Source: Saccoglossus kowalevskii (lineage: Eukaryota; Hemichordata; Enteropneusta; Harrimaniidae). Taken from it: 22,301 nt of DNA. The translations under genes and the position numbers were made by a program. The stretch spans positions 137,588 through 159,888 of the forward strand of contig NW_003132863.1 of the NCBI RefSeq assembly GCF_000003605.2. Direction: 5' to 3'. Each line of letters opens with the position of its first letter. Positions within the stretch are counted from its first letter, which is position 1. The notes under the pieces were generated by a model. The model made no database searches. It was not told the origin of the DNA and worked only from the letters and a program-made list of their open reading frames with translations. Of this stretch, positions 1-9,855 are shown in pieces.

Positions 1-150
1 CCACCATGCATCCTATGTTTAAAATCAATGATGTGTTCCATAGAACACCACAACCATACATGTAAACACCATGCATTCTATGTTTAAAATCAGTGATCTG
101 TTCCCTAGAACACTATAACCATACATGTAAACACTATGTACCCCAACAAG
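1..150. repeat. 65-bp tandem repeat, cut by window start
   Basis: The word 'caccatgca' starts at 2 and recurs at 67, with a diverged third start at 132, giving a period of 65. The two complete units differ at only a few positions. The array probably continues to the left of the window. Confidence 0.8.
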
Positions 151-509
151 GCAAATGTAGGACACAAAATTAGATTTATTACAAGTGGTGTATATAACAG
201 AACTGTCGGTATAGTACAGTGAACATAATAAATTATGGTGAGATGGAATGGAATGGGATGGTATTATATTGTCATATGTACATAATTGATGGGAGGGTTT
301 TGATGGTTAAGGCCATTTCAATGACATTCTATGCTGTGCACCATGACACATAACAATTCAATCACACTATACATGTAGATATGTTGACCCACATAAAAGA
401 GTTAAATTGTCTTTCGTTAAGAGTTATTTAACTAATATTTAAAATAATTAATCAACATATATATTTTACAGGCTTGCTCATAAAGTGAGCTCAATCTAAA
501 GTTCTCTTG
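151..509. other. non-coding spacer, no feature recognised
   Basis: This is AT-rich sequence with a short run of pentamer-like words ('gatggaatggaatgggatgg', 241-262). I see no open exon with convincing splice sites and no RNA gene. Confidence 0.5.
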
Positions 510-3500
510 ACTCATGACTTGACTAATGGCTCATCACTAATCACTAAAAATTCAACTGCATATCTGCAGTTACCATTAGATTTTGATTCAAACTTAATTA
601 GTCTACATGAATTCAAACATGTAGGGAATTTTCTAATGACCAATCACCAGGAATCCAACTACATATCACCATGAGAACAACTGGCCCATCACCAATCACT
701 GGGAATTCAACCATCTCACACCATGTAGGCAACTGGCTCATCACCAATCACTGGGAATCCAACTACATATCACCATGTAGGCAACTGGCCCATCACCAAT
801 CACTGGGAATTCAACCATCTCACACCATGTAGGCAACTGGCCCATCACCAATAACTATGAATTCAACCATCTCACACCATGTAGGCAACTGGCCCATCAC
901 CAATAACTAGGAATACAACCACCAAACACCATGTAGGCAACTGGCTCATCACTAATAACTGGGAATTCAACCACCTCACACCATGTAGGCAACTGGCCCA
1001 TCACCAATAACTAGGAATGCAACCACCAAACCATGTAGGCAACTGGCCCATCACTAATAACTAGGAATGCAACCACCAAACCATGTAGGCAACTGGCCCA
1101 TCACCAATCACTGGGAATTCAACCATCTCACACCATGTAGGCAACTGGCCCATCACCAATAACTAGGAATTCAACCATCTCACACCATGTAGGCAACTGG
1201 CCCATCACCAATAACTAGGAATACAACCACCAAACACCATGTAGGCAACTGGCTCATCACTAATAACTGGGAATTCAACCACCTCACACCATGTAGGCAA
1301 CTGGCTCATCACTAATAACTAGGAATTCAACCACCAAACCATGTAGGCAACTGGCTCATCACTAATAACTAGGAATTCAACCACCAAACACCATGTAGGC
1401 AACTGGCTCATCACCAATCACTGGGAATTCAACCACCTCACACCATGTAGGCAACTGGCCCATCACCAATAACTAGGAATACAACCACCTCACACCATGT
1501 AAGCAACTGGCCCATCACCAATAACTAGGAATACAACCACCAAACACCATGTAGGCAACTGGCTCATCACTAATAACTAGGAATTCAACCACCAAACCAT
1601 GTAGGCAACTGGCTCATCACTAATAACTAGGAATACAACCACCAAACACTATGTAGGCAACTGGCTCATCACTAATAACTAGGAATGCAACCACCAAACA
1701 CCATGTAGGCAACTGGCTCATCACTAATAACTAGGAATGCAACCACCAAACCATGTAGGCAACTGGCCCATCACCAATCACTGGGAATTCAACCACCTCA
1801 CACCATGTAGGCAACTGGCCCATCACCAATAACTAGGAATTCAACCACCACACACCATGTAGGCAACTGGCCCATCACCAATAACTAGGAATTCAACCAC
1901 CAAACCATGTAGGCAACTGGCTCATCACTAATAACTGGGAATTCAACCACCTCTCACCATGTAGGCAACTGCCCATCACCAATCACTGGAAATTCAACCA
2001 CCAAACACCATGTAGGCAACTGGCTCATCACTAATAACTAAGAATACAACCACCAAACACCATGTAGGCAACTGGCTCATCACCAATAACTGGGAATTCA
2101 ACCACCAAACACCATGTAGGCAACTGGCTCATCACTAATAACTAGGAATTCAACCACCAAACCATGTAGGCAACTGGCTCATCACTAATAACTGGGAATT
2201 CAACCACCAAACCATGTAGGCAACTGGCTCATCACTAATAACTGGGAATTCAACCACCTCTCACCATGTAGGCAACTGCCCATCACCAATAACTAGGAAT
2301 ACAACCACCAAACACCATGTAGGCAACTGGCTCATCACTAATAACTAGGAATTCAACCACCAAACCATGTAGGCAACTGGCTCATCACTAATAACTAGGA
2401 ATTCAACCACCAAACCATGTAGGCAACTGGCTCATCACTAATAACTAGGAATACAACCACCAAACACCATGTAGGCAACTGGCTCATCACCAATCACTGG
2501 GAATTCAACCACCTCACACCATGTAGGCAACTGGCCCATCACCAATAACTAGGAATACAACTACCAAACACCATGTAGGCAACTGGCTCATCACTAATAA
2601 CTAGGAATTCAACCACCAAACCATGTAGGCAACTGGCTCATCACTAATAACTGGGAATTCAACCACCTCTCACCATGTAGGCAACTGCCCATCACCAATC
2701 ACTGGGAATTCAACCACCTCACACCATGTAGGCAACTGGCTCATCACTAATAACTAGGAATACAACCACCAAACACCATGTAGGCAACTGGCTCATCACC
2801 AATCACTGGGAATTCAACCACCACACACCATGTAGGCAACTGGCTCATCATTAATAACTAGGAATACAACCAACAAACACCATGTAGGCAACTGGCTCAT
2901 CACCAATCACTGGGAATTCAACCACCACACACCATGTAGGCAACTGGCCCATCACCAATAACTAGGAATACAACCAGCAAACACCATGTAGGCAACTGGC
3001 TCATCACCAATCACTGGGAATTCAACCACCTCACACCATGTAAGCAACTGGCCCATCACCAATAACTAGGAATACAACCACCAAACACCATGTAGGCAAC
3101 TGGCCCATCACCAATAACTGGGAATTCAACCACCACACACCATGTAGGCAACTGGCCCATCACCAATAACTAGGAATACAACCACCAAACACCATGTAGG
3201 CAACTGGCCCATCACCAATAACTGGGAATTCAACCACCACACACCATGTAGGCAACTGGCCCATCACCAATAACTAGGAATACAACCACCAAACACCATG
3301 TAGACAACTGGCTCATCACTAATAACTGGGAATTCAACCACCTCACACCATGTAAGCAACTGGCCTCATCACCAATAACTGGGAATTCAACCACCTCACA
3401 CCATGTAAGCAACTGGCCCATCACCAATAACTAGGAATACAACCACCAAACACCATGTAGGCAACTGGCCCATCACCAATAACTGGGAATTCAACCACCT

Positions 3501-4650
3501 CACACCATGTAAGCAACTGGCCCATCACCAATAACTAGGAATACAACCACCAAACACCATGTAGGCAACTGGCCCATCACTAATAACTGGGAATTCAACC
3601 ACCACACACCATGTAGGCAACTGGTCCATCACCAATAACTAGGAATACAACCACCAAACACCATGTAGACAACTGGCTCATCACTAATAACTGGGAATTC
3701 AACCACCTCACACCATGTAAGCAACTGGCTCATCACCAATCACTGGGAATTCAACCACCAAATACCATGTAGGCAACTGGTTCATTAATAGCGGGGAATT
3801 CAAACACCATGTAAGCAACTGGCTGATCACCAATCACTGGGAATTCAACCACCAACCATTATGTAGGCAACTGGTTCATTAATAACTAAGAATACAACCA
3901 CCAAATACCATGTAAGCAACTGGCTCATTAATAACTAGGAATACAACCACCAAATACCATGTAGGCAACTGGTTCATTAATAACTGGGAATTCAACCACC
4001 AAACACCATGTAGGCAACTAGCTCATTAATAACTAGGAATACAACCATCAAATACCATGTAGGCAACTGGTTCATTAATAACTGGGAATTCAACCACCAA
4101 ATACCATGTAGGCAACTGGTTCATTAATAACTAGGAATACAACCACCAAATATAATGTAAGCAACTGGCTCATTAATAACTAGGAATACAACCACCAAAT
4201 ACCATGTAGGCAACTGGTTCATTAATAACTGGGAATTCAACCACCAAATACTATGTAGGCAACTGGTTCATTAATAGCGGGGAATTCAAACACCATGTAA
4301 GCAACTGGTTGATCACCAATCACTGGAAATTCAACCACCAACCAACACCATGTAAGCAACTGGCCCATCACCAATAACTAGGAATACAACCACCAAACAC
4401 CATGTAGGCAACTGGCTCATCAACAATCACTGGGAATTCAACCACCAAACACCATGTAAGCAACTGGCCCATCACCAATAACTAGGAATACAACCACCAA
4501 ACACCATGTAGGCAACTGGCTCATCAACAATTACGAAGAATTTAAAAGACCCACACTGCTTGCTCGAAGAGTTTCACTAGATCTCAGATTAGCAGTTCAA
4601 ACCAATTACTAGGTCCATTGGCTATCACCAATCATCAGGTACCAGGCATA
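510..4650. repeat. large minisatellite, 52/50/49-bp units, about 75 copies
   Basis: A unit reads 'ccatgtaggcaactgg', then 'ctcatcac(t/c)aat(a/c)act', then '(a/g)ggaat(t/a)caacc' plus a short variable tail. Regular units run from about 690 to 4530. The tail 'accaccaaacacc' gives 52 bp and 'accaccaaacc' gives 50 bp. A subfamily at about 3770-4260 lacks 'cac' after 'tcat' and is 49 bp. Degenerate units appear on both sides (around 524-690 and 4540-4650), as expected when array edges escape homogenisation. The minus-strand open frame at 3230-3427 is a by-product of the array. Because 52 is not a multiple of 3, the reading frame rotates from unit to unit. Confidence 0.97.
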
Positions 4651-5010
4651 ATGTAATTTGATATTGACCATTACTCTGGAGTTAAGGAAATCCCTCTTAC
4701 AGACTATATGAGAGTATAAATATGTACAGTGCCTATGTATAGTGCCCTTTAATGCTGGGTTAAAAGGATATCATCTTTGCACCCATCAGCATGAAAGTAA
4801 AGAATACCTTGCCTGAGGGCATTACTATACAAACAGCTGACTAAATAGTCATGGCTTGATAGTCAGTGTCAGTACAAATTATGTATATGTTCTACTCAGA
4901 CAACTGATGGAGAAAATCAAACAAAACCAGAAAACTTAAATCTGTATAATTACATCAATGGGAAAATTAAATAGAAGCTTATAAGTGCATTTATGTTTCT
5001 AAAATTGTTT
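4651..5010. other. spacer downstream of gene 1
   Basis: Unique AT-rich sequence between the minisatellite edge and the polyadenylation signal of candidate gene 1. No exon with good borders is visible on either strand. Confidence 0.5.
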
Positions 5011-5016
5011 TTTATT
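5011..5016 (-). terminator. AATAAA polyadenylation signal of gene 1
   Basis: Plus-strand 'tttatt' reads AATAAA on the minus strand, about 90 nt after the stop codon of the last exon of gene 1. Distance and orientation fit a short 3' UTR. The hexamer is common in AT-rich DNA, so its value comes from the position. Confidence 0.4.
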
Positions 5017-5103
5017 AATTATTAGATCGCCACTGTCATCAGGATTTTGAATAACAGGTTATTGCAAAGAAATAGGTGACAGTATGTGAATGGAAGGAGA
5101 AAG

Positions 5104-5138
5104 CTAAGTGTCAATGTAGTCTTGACAGCTGCCAGTTT
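5104..5138 (-). CDS. gene 1, last coding exon (exon 3)
   Basis: On the minus strand a good acceptor (ctgatgtcttcag) opens at 5138. Two bases (AA) complete a codon started by the G left over from exon 2, giving Glu. The frame then reads TGSCQDYIDT and ends in TAG at 5106-5104. The intron before it is 197 bp. An AATAAA follows about 90 nt downstream. The exon is very short, so on its own it would be weak; the support is the phase fit with exon 2 and the following signal. The peptide matches nothing I recognise. If exon 2 is instead read through its donor, the protein would end at a TGA shortly after 5336. Confidence 0.4.
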
Positions 5139-5335
5139 CTGAAGACATCAGCATGTCACTTGATAAGACAAGTTAATGCATTTTTTTTTATTGTCAAACT
5201 GATTCGCTAAAATCATTCTACGTTTTATTTATGTTTCTTTGTATGAACGTACTTTTTGGACTTTAGTACAAGGTCATTTTTGTTTAATTACCTAACGTTT
5301 TTAGGTTCATTTGCTGCAAGTTACAGAGCACATAC

Positions 5336-5433
5336 CTAAGCGGCCGTCCCTCAGCAAATAATGAAGCAAAGGCATTTTCAATGGCGAAATCGTGAAACTC
5401 ACCCTTTTTACGCAAACTGGGAAGTTTGAATTA
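5336..5433 (-). CDS. gene 1, internal exon 2
   Basis: On the minus strand the acceptor (cctgtacttcgtttag) opens at 5433 and a consensus donor (TTAG|GTATGT) closes at 5336. The 98 nt contain one base finishing a codon, 32 open codons and one base carried out. The incoming phase matches exon 1, whose last two bases TG plus T give Cys. The peptide includes NSNFPVCVKRVSF, then LKMPLLHYLLRDGRL. The stretch contains several CpGs in an AT-rich surrounding, consistent with coding sequence. An internal AAAAAGG|GTGAGT could act as an alternative donor about 30 nt into the exon. I do not recognise the family. Secondary-structure feel is alternating strand then helix, but that is a guess. Confidence 0.45.
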
Positions 5434-5914
5434 CTAAACGAAGTACAGGTCGACGAAGATAAAATATCCAAGAATCAACACATACCAAAAATTATGAAAA
5501 AGTGAATATTCGTGGTGTATTTTAAGTCTAACCGGACCGGAAGTAGAAATTTGTTAGTACTCTAAATAGCCAAACATATTTTAGTATAGGGTAGTAATGA
5601 TATCTTTACTGTAAATGACGTGTTTTGAGAGATGTTGTATCTGACTTTACAGTAATCATTCAGGTGTATCTAATGAACAAGTTACCCACTGACAGCAGTG
5701 ATGCAAATTAACTACAATTAATACATACATGTGTCTAAGGCCTGTCAGGATAAACCATAAAGTCTGATACACTTGTGATTGACATTACACTTGGACATTC
5801 CGAATGTACCACAACCTTTGATCACTGTGACTGACTGCATGGGTGGTCAATGACAATGCTCCATTTACTTTGTATACTTTAGATATATAAAATAGGTATT
5901 TACACTGTACATAC
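5434..5914 (-). other. gene 1 intron 1
   Basis: A 480-bp interval between the donor at 5914 (GTATGT) and the acceptor at 5434. It contains a plus-strand 'ccggaagt' at 5537-5544, which matches the core ETS-factor motif. No other structure is seen. Confidence 0.4.
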
Positions 5915-6123
5915 CACTTTAGGTTTCCATCAAGTAACACACCAAATTGACTATTATCTTGACAATGATTAGGATGAAACAATTCTGTGAGATACTTTTG
6001 AGACAAGTGACAAAAAAAATGACTCTGCAATACACTTTGTCGCCATGGTTCAGAACAACCCTCCAAGTAGCCATTTAAAGGGCGGTAGTCGTCGTGTCGC
6101 GTCTTGTTCGATATGGGACTCAT
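5915..6123 (-). CDS. gene 1, first coding exon (exon 1), unrecognised small protein
   Basis: The open frame begins at ATG 6123-6121 (MSPISNKTRHDDYRPLN) and runs 69 codons plus two bases to a donor reading AAAGTG|GTATGT. An in-frame ATG ten codons upstream (6153) is possible. I prefer 6123 because the conserved-looking polar sequence starts there. Residues 30-69 include VLQSHFFCHLSQKYLTELF, which looks helical and aromatic-rich, followed by HPNHCQDNSQFGVLLDGNLK. Codons such as TCG, ACG, CGA, CGC and GAC give a CpG-richer composition than the flanks. Joined with exons 2 and 3 the product would be about 113 residues, with no signal peptide or membrane segment. The gene lies tail-to-head behind gene 2 on the same strand. 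No homologue comes to mind, so the function is unknown. Confidence 0.5.
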
Positions 6124-6840
6124 AGCGACGTATACAACGCGTGTAAAATACATTGTTTATTTATTGGAAATTTGAACACGCGGGTGACGACCACCACGAT
6201 TCAATGTAATATTAAGTACTATTAGGAAAATGTTTGACTCATAAAACCGTGAAATTCACAGTCGCTTTAAACAAATTTGAGGGAAAATGAGTTGATGACG
6301 ATGCATGTCTGCACAAACACGGAACAAGCCTGCAGCATTACATAATGCATGCTCTTGAAACCTGCAAAGCCCCTATTGTCATAAACAAGCCCGATCAGTA
6401 CAATACGGTTTTCATGAGAGGGACAATGTCTCCATACAAAAATAGTCTACTGGATTCTATAGCATTTTACAAAATTATATTGATTTCTACTGAAATTTAC
6501 CAGAATATTATTTTATAGAAAATGTTTTCTTAGAATTCTAATTGCTGTACAAAATACATATCTAGACATTAAGAAACATTCAATTTTACTAAAACATTTC
6601 TAAAGAATTTTAATGGAATTTAATAAAATATTGAAGAGAATTCTAAAGGGTTTACCAGTGCACTTGACTTTTTTAATTACATTTGGATCAAATTTTGGAG
6701 AAAATGTATACATTTTTTTATATACATGTAACTCTATATAGTTTAACAGTTTTGTTTTCTTTTCTATTGAAAACATTTATGTATGTGAATCACGTTTCAA
6801 TGGAATTCTAAAGAAAACAATGTAATAAAATGAAGTGAAT
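6124..6840. promoter_or_regulatory. putative promoter side of gene 1, then AT-rich spacer
   Basis: The first 80 bases upstream of gene 1 (6124-6200) hold a small CpG cluster ('agcgacgtatacaacgcgtg', 'acacgcgggtgacgacc') in otherwise CpG-poor DNA, as is common at invertebrate start sites. No TATA box is obvious. The remainder to 6840 is AT-rich and unique. Confidence 0.3.
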
Positions 6841-7455
6841 TGTAATACAATGTATTGAAATTAAATTTAAGTAATACAATGTATTGAAATGGAATGAATT
6901 GTAATACAATGTATTGAAATGGAATGAAATGTATTACAATGTATTGAAATGAATTGTAATACAATGTATTGAAATGAAATGAATTGTAATACAATGTATT
7001 GAAATGGAATGAATTGTAATACAATGTATTGAAATGGAATGAATTGTATGACAATGTATTGAAATGAATTGTAATACAATGTATTGAAATGAAATGAATT
7101 GTAATACAATGTATTAAAATGAAATGAATTGTAATACAATGTATTGAAATGGAATGAATTGTAATACAATGTATTGAAATGGAATGAATTGTATTACAAT
7201 GTATTGAAATGAATTGTAATACAATGTATTGAAATGAAATGAATTGTAATACAATGTATTGAAATGGAATGAATTGTAATACAATGTATTGAAATGAAAT
7301 GAATTGTATTACAATGTATTGAAATGAATTGTAATACAATGTATTGAAATAAAATGAATTGTAATACAATGTATTGAAATGGAATGAATTGTAATACAAT
7401 GTATTGAAATGAAATGAATTGCAATACTGTAACAATGTATTGGAATGAAGAGAAT
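6841..7455. repeat. 25/30-bp tandem array made of pentamer-like words
   Basis: The anchor word 'acaatgtatt' occurs at 6847, 6876, 6906, 6936, 6961, 6991, 7021, 7051, 7076, 7106, 7136, 7166, 7196, 7221, 7251, 7281, 7311, 7336, 7366, 7396 and 7432. Spacings are 30 or 25 (29 and 36 at the two ends). The unit is built from gaaat/gaatg/gaatt pentamers, and the 25-bp form has lost one. Inside each unit AATACA-A-TGTATT is a short inverted repeat. The open frames on the minus strand (the longest being 248 codons) are artefacts of a 30-bp, hence in-frame, period. Confidence 0.95.
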
Positions 7456-7661
7456 AGGGTATTAAAATGAAATGTAATACAATGTAATATAAATGAAATA
7501 GTTTGTTGACCTGTAAGAGCAAACTGTAAAAGTAATGAATCACTTCAGTCTTAGGTATTTTCAGTTTATGAATTATATCATTCCATCCAAAACATAAACT
7601 TTGTCATTAAGTTCAAACATAGATTTGTTTGAAACAAGTGTTAAAAGAACTTTTGTTTAAC
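7456..7661. other. spacer after gene 2 polyadenylation signal
   Basis: AT-rich. On the minus strand there is an acceptor-like 'gtttgctcttacag' at about 7510-7523 leading straight into the tandem array. I do not believe it marks an exon. Confidence 0.4.
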
Positions 7662-7667
7662 TTTATT
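7662..7667 (-). terminator. AATAAA polyadenylation signal of gene 2
   Basis: 'tttatt' on the plus strand reads AATAAA on the minus strand, about 115 nt after the stop codon of the proposed last exon of gene 2 (7784-7782). The position suits a 3' UTR end. Confidence 0.4.
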
Positions 7668-7764
7668 TGAATATGGAAAGTGCATCTCAACTTTTGAATT
7701 ATATTAACATAGGATATAAACAAAGAATAGTTCAATGGTCCAGGGAAAGTGAAATTGACATTTG

Positions 7765-7845
7765 GACAACTAAATATTAACTCACTCATAGTTTTCTTGT
7801 CCTGAATGTTGTTTTGTCAGACAACTGAATATTAACTCACACATA
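7765..7845. repeat. 26-bp direct repeat, 55 bp apart
   Basis: 'gacaactaaatattaactc' with following 'actcata' (7765-7790) recurs with two changes as 'gacaactgaatattaactc' with 'acacata' (7820-7845). The second copy lies inside the proposed last exon of gene 2 and its minus strand carries a perfect GTGAGT. Confidence 0.75.
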
Positions 7846-7933
7846 AATATATAGCCAACATATATCATTTCAGACAAGTTTAAGTTGTCAACTGCAAGCC
7901 CTATATAGTCATCTGTAATACTATCCCTCAAGT
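7782..7933 (-). CDS. gene 2, proposed last exon, unrecognised protein C-terminus
   Basis: The frame runs LRDSITDDYIGLAVDNLN, then SEMIYVGYIFMCELIFSCL and ends QHSGQENYE with TGA at 7784-7782. The acceptor is either AAAG|AC at 7933 or ACAG|AT at 7912. Both need one base carried in, and the upstream candidate exon supplies G, giving Asp either way. A consensus GTGAGT donor lies inside the exon at 7840, so an alternative splice form ending at 7841 is possible. An AATAAA follows at 7667. The segment IYVGYIFMCELIFSCL is hydrophobic and could be a buried helix or one membrane pass. No family recognised. Confidence 0.42.
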
Positions 7934-8413
7934 CTTTGCATGTTTGGGTTGAAAACAGATTAAACATGACATTCATGTATTTTAAAGTATCTATAATTAT
8001 CTATAAGTCATTTATATATACCAGTATTTATACTATAAATAGTATTAACAGTCAATTACAGTAACAATATTAACCATTACTAGCTGAGTACAGGTTGGCA
8101 TTTTTCCTGGTTTGGCACGTGTACACATGAACATGTATGCTTAACATAGACATTCCAGTTGGCAACTAAATGTAGACATGCATATTGGGTGAAGAAAATG
8201 TGACAGCTGGGTACTAGTGTGTGGTATTCCATTCATGTACATCTGTTGCGATATCATTGGTATATGCCACTAGCATGGGTTAATGAGAGGACAAACATGC
8301 CATTTGGTGGATTGCTCTTATTTTCAATAAAATCATAGAATAAACTTTATACAAACATTTTCTGCTTATAAGTCATATTATTTAACTCAAAAGTAATTCA
8401 AAAACAGGACCAC
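7934..8413. other. intron of gene 2
   Basis: AT-rich unique sequence. No tandem repeat or inserted element is recognised. Confidence 0.3.
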
Positions 8414-8444
8414 CATTAAATTTCTGTAGAAATTTGTAACAAGC
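8414..8444 (-). CDS. gene 2, weak candidate exon
   Basis: A strong acceptor (gaaacaattttattcag) opens at 8444 in the same phase (0) in which the exon at 9444-9379 closes. It reads ACYKFLQKFN plus one base. The donor AATG|GTGGTC is poor. Without splicing the frame continues GGPVFELLLS to a TAA at 8384-8382, so this could instead be an alternative terminal exon. The one base carried out fits the acceptor of the last exon. I rate it the weakest link of the chain. Confidence 0.28.
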
Positions 8445-8499
8445 CTGAATAAAATTGTTTCATCTATACCCAAATGAAAGTAAACATAATTTTTGACCA

Positions 8500-8770
8500 A
8501 AAAACTTGAAAGCACATGGACCACCAAAAAATGTAAAATATGTATTCCATTATAATTTGCCTTTATACAAACTTTGAACACAATTAACCCATGCATATCC
8601 AAATACCCCCCCGCAAAAACCCCATAAAAATCACTCCCATTTTGACCCAAAATGACTATATTGTGCCCAAAAGCACTAGCTAAAAGTGCATGCATGGATC
8701 ATCATAAAATATCAATACAATATGTATTTTATTATAATTCATATTTGTACAAATTAAAAAAAAATTGCTC
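8500..8770. repeat. degenerate duplicated segment, about 50 bp
   Basis: 'acatggaccaccaaaaaatg' through 'ttataatttgcctttatacaaa' (about 8514-8573) resembles 'gcatggatcatcataaaata' through 'tcatatttgtacaaa' (about 8692-8755). Similarity is clear but diverged, and a C7 run lies between the copies (8606-8612). The 102-codon and 95-codon open frames here overlap on opposite strands and show no coding signature. Confidence 0.4.
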
Positions 8771-9378
8771 AATGTATTTCCATATTTGTATCAATTTTTG
8801 TTCAAAAACCCACATAATGTGGATGAAGATAAAACTTAACATACACCTGCCGACCATAATACAATGCCTATGTACAATATTTCAATTGATCAGTGCATAT
8901 CAGACATATGAGAGAGCACAGACGAATGGAACAATATAATAAGCCTCTTCTATGACTTGTTTGATGCGGACTAAAATGACTAGAAAGGTAGCTGATGTGA
9001 TCGCACTATTAAATCATAAAGTTTAAAGCAATGTGATACTAGTTCCGTACAGTGTTCCCTCTAAGCCTTATTTTTGAAAAACTTTTCTAATGAATTCAGG
9101 TAATTTTAGAAACATTTACTTTTTTCATTTTATGAATTTTGTATTCAAGTACACCTAATACAAGGCGTTTTTGAGATAAAATCATAACATTTCTCAGTAG
9201 CTTAGGGGATCTTATATGTTTTACAATGGGTAAATATATATATGTACCAAGTTTGAATGAAATCCATCTATGTATGCCTATTTCTGGAATGCTCAATTTC
9301 ATGCGCATGTCATATTAAACTAAAATTACACCAATTTCAGGGTGATACCAACATTATAAAGGGAGGGTAGGTTGTTAC
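8771..9378. other. intron of gene 2; possible transposon end at 9050
   Basis: Mostly unique AT-rich DNA. 'cagtgttccctctaagcc' at 9050-9067 resembles the terminal sequence of hAT-type elements, which often begin CAGTG or CAGGG. I do not find the partner end. The stretch around 9230-9300 ('taccaagtttgaatgaaatcca') is related to the dispersed 'accaagtttcat' repeat seen near 10040. Confidence 0.3.
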
Positions 9379-9444
9379 CTCTTTATCTGTAGCAATAGTT
9401 TCATTAATTTCTGTGTTTGCTCTGACTTCATCATCCATACCAGC
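9379..9444 (-). CDS. gene 2, internal exon (66 nt)
   Basis: This is the cleanest exon in the window. On the minus strand a long pyrimidine-rich acceptor (ctctcttcttttttcag) opens at 9444 and a good donor (AAAGAG|GTAACA) closes at 9379. The 66 nt are open in phase 0, reading AGMDDEVRANTEINETI and then ATDKE, an acidic and probably helical peptide. A second phase is also open but gives a less balanced composition. Phase 0 matches the end of the upstream exon 14427-14385. The family is not recognised. A perfect RFX X-box lies about 30 bp away, in the flanking intron. Confidence 0.6.
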
Positions 9445-9474
9445 CTGAAAAAAGAAGAGAGAGTCAGTTTGGAT

Positions 9475-9488
9475 GTTTCCATGGCAAC
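9475..9488. promoter_or_regulatory. perfect X-box (RFX-type) motif
   Basis: 'gtttccatggcaac' fits GTTNCCATGGNAAC at every fixed position. RFX factors bind such sites at many ciliary genes. Here it is intronic, so it may be an enhancer, an alternative promoter element or chance. Confidence 0.35.
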
Positions 9489-9555
9489 AACAATTGACAA
9501 CATCTATTCTGAGAGATAAAGTAATGACCCAGCTCTGTCTATAAAGTCTGCCACA

Positions 9556-9741
9556 CTAAGGCCGGGTAAAAAAAAATTCTCTGTTTCTCGAGGCATTTTT
9601 TTTTTTTTTTTGAATACTGAGCTAAAATGGGAGAAATTTGAGACGAGTGCGAGTGCAAGCGCATTTTCGAAAACAAACGCATAGTTCAAAATGATGCACA
9701 CAGAAACGAGAAACAGAGGTTTTTTTTTTTCTCAGCCTAAG
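9556..9741. mobile_element. MITE with about 35-bp terminal inverted repeats
   Basis: The left end 'ctaaggccgggt' + A-run + 'ttctctgtttctcg' is mirrored by the right end 'cgagaaacagagg' + T-run + 'ctcagcctaag'. The 14 bp next to the A/T run match almost exactly and the outer ends with a few changes. The interior (about 120 bp) has no coding capacity. It is a short non-autonomous DNA transposon. The minus-strand open frame over it is a by-product. Confidence 0.75.
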
Positions 9742-9855
9742 CAGCTGTACTAGATTACTTTACATTTATTTTCATTTAACTTTTACAAGCAACATCAAGT
9801 TGAGGTCTAACTATTGCTCAAATCTCAAATTACATCTTTCTACTTTAACCTACTT

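Noticed and set aside
510-4650. CRISPR array
   Set aside because: Units are contiguous without unique spacers, variation is spread along the unit, and the setting is animal nuclear DNA.
6797-7543. 248-codon minus-strand open frame with a 10-residue repeat
   Set aside because: It is produced by a 30-bp DNA period with no stops. All registers are open and the 25-bp units break the peptide phase, so there is no sign of selection for protein.
8387-8939. 102-codon minus and 95-codon plus frames
   Set aside because: They are AT-driven open frames over a degenerate duplicated stretch, with Phe/Tyr/Ile/Lys-rich translations and no splice context. A different register near 8444 is the one considered for gene 2.
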